From Yersinia mollaretii ATCC 43969 (lineage in GTDB: Bacteria > Pseudomonadota > Gammaproteobacteria > Enterobacterales > Enterobacteriaceae): DNA of 64,000 bases. The stretch is taken from contig NZ_CP054043.1 in NCBI RefSeq assembly GCF_013282725.1, positions 2,294,001-2,358,000 of the forward strand. Direction: 5' to 3'. This document shows positions 58,471-64,000 of this stretch, one piece after another; the stretch's first letter is position 1, and every line of letters begins with the position of its first letter. The position numbers and the translations under genes were made by a program. The notes under the pieces were generated by a model, which saw only the letters and a list, made by a program, of their open reading frames with translations, made no database searches and was not told the DNA's origin.

Positions 58471-58587
58471 ATGAAAACCTTCAAATTGTTTATCCATCAA
58501 CACACCAATTTCATGCCGGCATTCTGGTCAATATTGATTGTGGTCTTTGAAACCTCGCTGGCGCTATATATCTTACGAAACCTCTGA
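58471..58587 (+). CDS. Putative 38-residue membrane peptide
   Basis: ATG to TGA, 38 residues: a polar start (MKTFKLFIHQHTNF), then one continuous hydrophobic helix (MPAFWSILIVVFETSLALYI) and a short basic end (LRNL). AGGCGGGCC upstream is a passable ribosome site. The arrangement is typical of enterobacterial single-helix small proteins, but I do not recognise it. It is too short to call by length alone; conservation across Yersinia would decide. Confidence 0.4.
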   Translation: MKTFKLFIHQHTNFMPAFWSILIVVFETSLALYILRNL

Positions 58588-58640
58588 TGCCACTCTATTT
58601 TTCATAAAATACACTCTCATTTATACGGTCAACTATTTAT

Positions 58641-58669
58641 AGCGGCGCTATTTTCGCCAAATAGCCGCT
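58641..58669. other. Hairpin in the aroL-ppnP gap
   Basis: AGCGGCGCTATTT and AAATAGCCGCT pair with a two-base bulge around TCGCC. It lies 54 bp after the 38-codon ORF and could be its terminator, although no T-run follows. Confidence 0.4.
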
Positions 58670-58835
58670 CTCCTCTGGGGAAAAAGTCAAATACAGCATC
58701 AATTCGTGCGTTTTCTCCGCAACCTCGATTATGAATTCGGCAATGATCCCATTTCGTCATAATAATCAGTGACAGCGCGTTTATAGAGACTCTAATATGA
58801 AAGCTCAATTTTGATTAAGACGCGGGTGCAAAACT

Positions 58836-59123
58836 ATGCTGAAATTTAATGAGTATTTTACCGGGAAAGTGAAATCTATTGGTTTTGACAGTGACAGCAT
58901 TGGGCCAGCTAGCGTTGGGGTGATGGAAAAGGGTGAATACACCTTCAGTACAGCTAAACCGGAAGAGATGACGGTCATTACGGGCAGCTTAAAAGTACTG
59001 ATTCCGGGGTCATCAGGTTGGGAAGTCTTCAAGCCCGGTGAAACCTTCTACATCCCAGGGGAGAGTGAATTTAACCTGCAAGTGGCTGAAGCATCATCGT
59101 ATCTGTGCAAATATTTGAGCTAA
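58836..59123 (+). CDS. ppnP: Pyrimidine/purine nucleoside phosphorylase PpnP
   Basis: Small cupin-fold nucleoside phosphorylase (formerly YaiE, DUF1255) with broad base specificity. 95 residues, full length for the family. Recognisable segments are [41 protein letters not shown] and [15 protein letters not shown]. It is convergent with rdgC through a symmetric terminator. Confidence 0.95.
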   Translation: MLKFNEYFTGKVKSIGFDSDSIGPASVGVMEKGEYTFSTAKPEEMTVITGSLKVLIPGSSGWEVFKPGETFYIPGESEFNLQVAEASSYLCKYLS

Positions 59124-59141
59124 TCCACTTCTGATTTAGCG

Positions 59142-59179
59142 AATATTACGGCCCTCTCCATAGCAGAGAGGGCAATATT
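59142..59179. terminator. Bidirectional terminator ppnP/rdgC
   Basis: GCCCTCTC-CATAGCA-GAGAGGGC, flanked by AATATT on both sides, in the 80-bp gap between convergent ppnP and rdgC. Confidence 0.8.
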
Positions 59180-59203
59180 ATCTGTTCCTGAGTAACAGCG
59201 ATA

Positions 59204-60115
59204 TTAGCGCTGAGCCTCACCACCCAAAGCTTCAATGATATTTTTAATCAAAGCGGCCAGTTCACTGGTCATCAGAATAAAATCAGCATCAAAACGCTGA
59301 GCAAAATCTTCCCGATCGATATCATCGTTCTGTTCACGCAAGGTGTCAGAGAACTTCAGGCGCTTAAGTGATCCGTCATCGGACAGCACCAACTGAACAC
59401 GTTCTTGCCAATCCAGTGCCAGCTTAGTCACCAACTTGCCCGCTTCAATGTGTACCGCAATTTCGTCACTGAACAGATCCTGTTTCTTGCAACGGATCAC
59501 GCCGCCATCTTCCAGAATAGCTTTCAGTTCAGCTTCATCCATCAAGGTAAAACCAGCAGGTAATTCTTTGCTGCGCACCCACTCAGTGAGTGTCAGCTCA
59601 ATCGGGTTTTCTAATGTCAGCGGCACGACTGGCAAGGAGCCTAGACTTTTTCGCAGCAGTGCCAAGGTGTCTTCTGCTCGTTTGGCACTGGCCGCATCGA
59701 CCATAATCAGATCATTGACCGTATCAATCCACAGGAAGGTTTGGTTAAAACGGCTGAATGCTCGTGGCAATAAACTGTGCAAGACTTCATCTTTTAATGA
59801 GTCTTTTTCAGTTTTTTTCAGTTTGCGATGTTGTTCACCTTCCAGACGTTCAATTTTGGCTTGTAACTCTTGCTTGATCACCGGAGATGGCAAGATTTTC
59901 TCTTCTTTACGTGCACAAATCACGATCTGACCATTAATCGTATGCGTTAAGGCATCGCTGTGTGAACCCATCGGTGATACCCAGCCGGTTTTTGCCATAT
60001 CCTGACTACCACAGGGGGTGAAACTGAGCGCGCTTAACTGTTTCTCCATTTCATCCGCAGACAGTGAGACTTCCCGGCTCAAACGGTAAACCATTAAATT
60101 CTTAAACCACAGCAT
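59204..60115 (-). CDS. rdgC: Recombination-associated protein RdgC
   Basis: Nucleoid-associated DNA-binding protein that forms a ring around double-stranded DNA and restrains RecA. 303 residues, the usual size. Starts [16 protein letters not shown], with GWVSPMG and [20 protein letters not shown] further on. It is divergent from mak over a 318-bp gap and convergent with ppnP. Confidence 0.96.
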   Translation of the reverse strand: MLWFKNLMVYRLSREVSLSADEMEKQLSALSFTPCGSQDMAKTGWVSPMGSHSDALTHTINGQIVICARKEEKILPSPVIKQELQAKIERLEGEQHRKLKKTEKDSLKDEVLHSLLPRAFSRFNQTFLWIDTVNDLIMVDAASAKRAEDTLALLRKSLGSLPVVPLTLENPIELTLTEWVRSKELPAGFTLMDEAELKAILEDGGVIRCKKQDLFSDEIAVHIEAGKLVTKLALDWQERVQLVLSDDGSLKRLKFSDTLREQNDDIDREDFAQRFDADFILMTSELAALIKNIIEALGGEAQR

Positions 60116-60433
60116 AGTGTTATCCCTGGCTCGGGCGCGCCTGTAGCGCGCGAGTTAATCAAACGCAGGGCGGCATGATAACGAATTGATGCGTTGACCC
60201 CTAGTAAAGAATAAGAAAAAAGAGCGCCAGCCAGTCATTTTCGGAAGGTAATTTTAGCCTAATAGGATTTAAACACGACGTAATGCAAAATTACGGGTAA
60301 CAAAGATTGTGCCGCCACGAGCTATTGTCCACACTGAAAAGATAAGATTTTTATTATCGTCACTGCCTTGGTATATCGGGCATGTTTATCGCTCGCAGTA
60401 AAACGAACAATTCCGTCAATGAGGTGTAGCGCA
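60116..60433. promoter_or_regulatory. rdgC / mak divergent intergenic region
   Basis: 318 bp holding both promoters. Two hairpins: GCGCGC-CTGTA-GCGCGC near 60133-60149 (rdgC leader) and CGTAAT-GCAAA-ATTACG at 60279-60295. The mak frame is open back to 60368 but the family start is at 60434. No extra gene. Confidence 0.4.
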
Positions 60434-61351
60434 ATGCGCATTGGTATCGATCTGGGTGGCACCAAAATAGAGGTCATTGCATTGAGCAATGATGGCCTGG
60501 AACTTTTCCGTAAGCGGGTTGATACCCCACGCCATGATTATCAAAAAACGTTACAGGCGATTGCCACTTTAGTCGCTGACGCTGAGCTGGCTACGGGCGA
60601 GAAGGGCAGTGTCGGCGTGGGTATTCCGGGGACACTCTCTCCTTTTACCGGCAAAGTAAAAAATGCTAATTCCGTATGGCTGAATGGGCAGTTTGTCGAT
60701 AAAGATCTGTCTGATCTTCTCTCTCGTCCGGTGCGTTTGGCAAATGATGCGAACTGTCTGGCTGTTTCTGAGGCAACTGATGGGGCGGGTGCAGGCAAGC
60801 ATCTGGTATTTGCTGCCATTATTGGCACGGGCTGTGGGTCAGGCATTGCTATTGATGGGCGGGTACATGCTGGCGGCAATGGCATCGCCGGGGAGTGGGG
60901 CCATAATCCTTTGCCGTGGCAGAATGACGAAGAGCGACAATATCAGCAGGAAGTGGCTTGTTATTGTGGCAAAAAGGGCTGTATTGAGACATTTGTCTCC
61001 GGCACCGGTTTTGCCACGGATTACTTCCGCCTGAGTGGAAAACCCCTTAAAGGTCATGAAATCATAACGTTGGCTGAACAGGGGGATGCGGTAGCAGAGC
61101 AGGCCATGAGCCATTATGAGCAGCGTTTTGCTAAATCATTGGCTCAAGTCATTAACCTGTTTGACCCCGATGTGGTGGTCTTGGGCGGAGGAATGAGCAA
61201 TGTCGACCGCCTATATAAAACATTACCTGCATTAATCAGCCCTTGGGTATTTGGTGGTGAGTGTGAAACTCCCATTCGCAAGGCGGTGCATGGTGATTCG
61301 AGCGGGGTGCGTGGCGCCGCTTGGTTATGGCCCACAGCCCTTCGTCCTTGA
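60434..61351 (+). CDS. mak: Fructokinase Mak
   Basis: ROK-family sugar kinase, the manno(fructo)kinase of E. coli, which phosphorylates fructose. 305 residues from [16 protein letters not shown] at 60434. The ATP motif is DLGGTKIE, the catalytic segment [12 protein letters not shown], the ROK signature [15 protein letters not shown], and the zinc site runs from EWGHNPLPW to [23 protein letters not shown] precedes the start. It is convergent with sbcC. Confidence 0.94.
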   Translation: MRIGIDLGGTKIEVIALSNDGLELFRKRVDTPRHDYQKTLQAIATLVADAELATGEKGSVGVGIPGTLSPFTGKVKNANSVWLNGQFVDKDLSDLLSRPVRLANDANCLAVSEATDGAGAGKHLVFAAIIGTGCGSGIAIDGRVHAGGNGIAGEWGHNPLPWQNDEERQYQQEVACYCGKKGCIETFVSGTGFATDYFRLSGKPLKGHEIITLAEQGDAVAEQAMSHYEQRFAKSLAQVINLFDPDVVVLGGGMSNVDRLYKTLPALISPWVFGGECETPIRKAVHGDSSGVRGAAWLWPTALRP

Positions 61352-61384
61352 CGCTACAGCGTTGTTAGCTGTACTCGTTTACCC

Positions 61385-61465
61385 GAGCCACTGACGTGCC
61401 GTTGGCCTTGCTTATAAATAGGCTCATCGGGATGCGCTCGCTTGCCGCCTAGCTGTAACGCCAAT
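61385..61465. repeat. Yersinia-type intergenic repeat, copy near mak/sbcC
   Basis: CCTTGCTTATAAATAGGCTC followed by ATCGGGATGCGCTCGC, then GCCGCCTAGCTGTAACGCCAATG, matches copy 1 at 355-430 with a few substitutions, including the inverted context (CTGACGTGCCGTT before it). It lies in the convergent mak/sbcC gap. Confidence 0.7.
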
Positions 61466-61481
61466 GACTTTGGGGAGATGC

Positions 61482-64000
61482 TCAGTCTTGATTTATCCGG
61501 AAAATATTGTCTAATCGACTCACACCCAGCCCGTTGACTTTCTTCACTTTTATTTGCACCGGAATTCTCTCTTTCATTGCCTCAACATGGCTGATAACCC
61601 CGATGGTTTTGCCCGATGCATTCAGACTATCAAGTGCATCCAGTGCGGTATCCAGTGTTTCGGCATCCAGTGTGCCAAAGCCTTCATCAAGGAATAGAGA
61701 GTCAATGCTGGTTTTATGGCTGACCAGATCCGACAGCGCGAGTGCCAACGCCAGACTGACTAGAAAACTTTCACCTCCCGATAGTGTGCGGGTATCACGT
61801 ATCGCATCGGCTTGCCATGTATCCACCACTTGTAACTCCAGTGCATCACTGGTTTTTCGCTGCAACAGATAGCGGCCATGTAAGCGGCTGAGCTGGTTAT
61901 TCGCCAGATAGACCAGATGATCGAGTGTCAGCCCTTGGGCAAATTTGCGGAATTTATCGCCCTCTTTGGAGCCAATTAAGTGATTGAGATAGCTCCAATC
62001 ATCATATTGCTGTTGGCTGCACTCAATTTGTTCAAATAGAGTGTGCTGGTTGTTACGGCGAGTGGCGTCACTCTCTAGCTGATTGCGTAACTCGCCCTGC
62101 CGTAATGTATTGGCTTTTAGCTGTGCAAATAGTTGTTCCAATTGCTGCTGTAGTACCGCCAATTCAGATGTCTGATCGACTCCCGGGGGACACTGCTGTA
62201 GATGGTGTTCTAGCGCTTCTTGAGTTTGTTGCTGACGAATGTGGATCTGCTGTTGCCGCTCGTTCAATTGCTGTTGCAATTGCTGCAAACGTTGCCTCTC
62301 TTCTTCGCTCAGCAAGGCGGCGGTTAGGGCCGCTTCATCGTCGAACTCACTGATCTCCAGTGCCTGCTGTAACTCAGCTTGAGCCGCCGCCGCACGCTGT
62401 TGATTATGCTGGTATTGCTGCTCTAACCCCGTAAGTTCACCGGAGAGCCGGTTGAGTTGAGATTGGGTCAGTTGTAGGGCATCTGAGGCATTTTTTTGTG
62501 CCAGATCGACTTGCTGCTGTTGCTGGCGTAATAACTGGCGGGCCTCACTCACACTCGTGTTACCAAACAGTTCGTGGCGCTGCTGCTGCTGTTGTTGTAA
62601 CAGGGCTTCAGCCTGCTGATGTTTCTGAGTCAGCTTCGTCAATTGATCAACGCACGATTGCAAATGGCGGCGCTCATCTTCAATCCGCGTCTCCAGTGCT
62701 TTTTGTTCCAGCATCAGTTGCTGTTGCTCTTGCTGATAGTGTTGCCAGCGTTGGCTCTCTTCTTCCCGCAGCCTCAGCCAACTCTGCTGCAGATCTGCTT
62801 CAGGTAGGGTGAGCGATAATTCAGCTAGCGAATTATGGAAACCCTGTTGCATCAGGGCTAATTCATCCTGCTGGCGCTGATGCTGCGCTAATAATGTTTG
62901 GTGAATTTGCTGGGTATCTTGGTGACGCTGCGTGATGAGTGCCAACTGTTGTAGATGTGTTTGCTGCTGCTGTTCTGCTTGGGTCAGAGCATCCTTTGCT
63001 TGCTGATATTGTTGATTTAAATGCTCATATTCAGTCAGTTTTAGCTGACAGTTTTGTTCTAACCGTTCTTGCTCCTCCAGCCAAGTTGCTAAGGCTTTGG
63101 GTTCGTGCAAGGCAAAAGTCAGCGCCAATGGTTGTGCCAGTGTCTGCCAACGTTGTTGATAATCCGCCAGTTGTTGGCGGTTGTGCTGTAACTCTTGCTC
63201 CAAACGCAGCTGCTGTTGCTGCACACTCTCAACCTGAGTGCGCAGTTCTGTTCCTACGGTAGAGAGCTGCTCAACTTGTTGGCGCAGTTTATCAAGGCGC
63301 TCGGCTGTTTCTGAGGGTTTTACCGCCTGATATTCAGTAATCGCTGGGTGATCCAGTGCACCACATAATGGGCAGGGGTTTCCCGATTGCAATTTGGCCC
63401 TTTCAGCTTCTAATCCGGCTATCTGTTTTTCGCGTTCCCACAAGCTTTCCAGATCAGTTTGATGCTGTTTTTGCTGTTTATACAACTGACGTTTTTCAGC
63501 TAACTGCTGTTCAAGTCCTTTTAGCTGTTGCTGCAGACTATCGAATTGCTGCTGTTGTTTATCGAGCTGCGACTGAATTTGTTGCGCCAAAGGCGATAAT
63601 GCGGCTAATTGTTGCCTAATTGGCCGTTGTTGCTGGAGTTCACTCCATTGCTGGCGTAGCTGTGTCGAGGGGTGTTGCTGCTCAAGCCGTGCTAATTGCT
63701 GTTGGATGCTACCCGCCTGCGAGCTGGCCTGTATCAATGTGGCTTGCTGTTGTTTGTCTTGCTCATTCAGCGTGGTGATTTGTTGCTGCAATGTGTTCAG
63801 CAATGCGGCCTGTTGCTGTAACTGCTGTTCACTTTCAATCCACTGCTGTTGCACTATTTGTTGTTGGCGGAACTGTTCGCGCCATAAGGGGAGGTTCTTT
63901 TCCCAGTGCTGATGATGGGGGTGCAGGTGGGCATATTCAGCCAATTGCTGTAGGCGCTGGAGGTTTTTTAGCTGCTGTTGTTCATTGAGTTCGAGCTGCT
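61482..64000 (-). CDS. sbcC: Exonuclease subunit SbcC, 5' part missing, glutamine-rich
   Basis: Rad50-like ATPase subunit of the SbcCD nuclease that cuts DNA hairpins. At least 839 codons are present; the frame stays open to the window edge, so the N-terminal Walker A lies outside. The visible part is a long coiled coil with the zinc hook GNPCPLCGALDHP, then the C-terminal ATPase lobe: signature TLSGGESFLVSLALALALSDL-type sequence and Walker B SLFLDEGFGTLDAETL. The coiled coil is exceptionally rich in glutamine, with many runs of three to six. It is convergent with mak; sbcD should lie beyond the edge. Confidence 0.94.
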   Translation of the reverse strand, partial: QLELNEQQQLKNLQRLQQLAEYAHLHPHHQHWEKNLPLWREQFRQQQIVQQQWIESEQQLQQQAALLNTLQQQITTLNEQDKQQQATLIQASSQAGSIQQQLARLEQQHPSTQLRQQWSELQQQRPIRQQLAALSPLAQQIQSQLDKQQQQFDSLQQQLKGLEQQLAEKRQLYKQQKQHQTDLESLWEREKQIAGLEAERAKLQSGNPCPLCGALDHPAITEYQAVKPSETAERLDKLRQQVEQLSTVGTELRTQVESVQQQQLRLEQELQHNRQQLADYQQRWQTLAQPLALTFALHEPKALATWLEEQERLEQNCQLKLTEYEHLNQQYQQAKDALTQAEQQQQTHLQQLALITQRHQDTQQIHQTLLAQHQRQQDELALMQQGFHNSLAELSLTLPEADLQQSWLRLREEESQRWQHYQQEQQQLMLEQKALETRIEDERRHLQSCVDQLTKLTQKHQQAEALLQQQQQQRHELFGNTSVSEARQLLRQQQQQVDLAQKNASDALQLTQSQLNRLSGELTGLEQQYQHNQQRAAAAQAELQQALEISEFDDEAALTAALLSEEERQRLQQLQQQLNERQQQIHIRQQQTQEALEHHLQQCPPGVDQTSELAVLQQQLEQLFAQLKANTLRQGELRNQLESDATRRNNQHTLFEQIECSQQQYDDWSYLNHLIGSKEGDKFRKFAQGLTLDHLVYLANNQLSRLHGRYLLQRKTSDALELQVVDTWQADAIRDTRTLSGGESFLVSLALALALSDLVSHKTSIDSLFLDEGFGTLDAETLDTALDALDSLNASGKTIGVISHVEAMKERIPVQIKVKKVNGLGVSRLDNIFRINQD

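Larger units (their letters stand above)
58281..58835. other. 555-bp region between aroL and ppnP
   Basis: Contains a 38-codon ORF (58471-58587) and a hairpin (58641-58669), described separately. The remainder is AT-rich without recognised genes. The yaiA and aroM genes of E. coli are not here. Confidence 0.4.

Noticed and set aside
1..64000. CRISPR arrays, rRNA operons, intact IS elements, integrons
   Set aside because: No regularly spaced short repeats, no transposase or integrase frames and no rRNA-like sequence were found on reading both strands.

Overview
The window is chromosomal DNA of an enterobacterium of the Yersinia type. The gene order matches the E. coli/Yersinia backbone in blocks (ygaZ-ygaH-mprA-emrA-emrB; fadE/gmhA-yafJ/yafK; dinB/pepD/gpt-frsA-crl-proB-proA; aroL-ppnP/rdgC/mak/sbcC). 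The sodium-pumping NADH:quinone oxidoreductase operon lies between yafK and dinB. Degenerate palindromic intergenic repeats of a kind common in Yersinia recur several times. I cannot assign the species from sequence alone.

Layout. 1-5.5 kb: the end of the SpoU-type methyltransferase gene yfiF, then the multidrug efflux and valine export cluster, all on the minus strand. 5.5-12.4 kb: a complete methionine salvage cluster (yafV-mtnE, mtnBCD, mtnA, mtnK). It is arranged as two divergent pairs, and each shared intergenic region holds an array resembling MetJ boxes. 12.4-23.4 kb: an accessory block. A very AT-rich leader is followed by a three-gene operon: a TpsB outer-membrane transporter, a 2215-residue TpsA exoprotein and an HMW1C-family cytoplasmic N-glucosyltransferase. 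This is an HMW1-like glycosylated adhesin system in the order B-A-C. 23.4-28.4 kb: fadE, gmhA, yafJ, yafK. 28.9-36.0 kb: nqrABCDEF-apbE-nqrM, which encodes the pump together with its flavin transferase and a maturation factor. 36.2-37.2 kb: a secreted GDPD-fold protein that lacks several canonical catalytic residues. 37.4-45.2 kb: SOS-controlled dinB, then pepD, gpt, frsA, crl and proBA. 45.4-55.1 kb: a YcgR-type c-di-GMP receptor, then a giant (2849-residue) cyclic beta-1,2-glucan synthase-like protein. 55-58.6 kb: small accessory genes (a small membrane protein, a GNAT acetyltransferase, a DUF1471 protein, an SAM-methyltransferase-like protein), then aroL and an unannotated-looking 38-codon ORF. 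58.8-64 kb: ppnP, rdgC, mak and the incomplete, extremely glutamine-rich sbcC.

The most interesting unit is the TPS/glucosyltransferase operon. The TpsA carries near-identical 145-residue tandem repeats with six to seven N-X-S/T sequons per repeat, and it ends in a two-cysteine anchor-like motif instead of a CDI-type toxin. The HMW1 system is described in Haemophilus, and HMW1C homologues of Yersinia are known enzymes, so this is a variant of a known system and not a wholly new one. Other unassigned signals are several perfect operator-like palindromes (near mprA, before the TPS operon, between the GDPD-like gene and dinB, and between crl and proB) and a 38-residue predicted membrane peptide. 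I saw no tRNA, rRNA, CRISPR array, intact insertion sequence or prophage.
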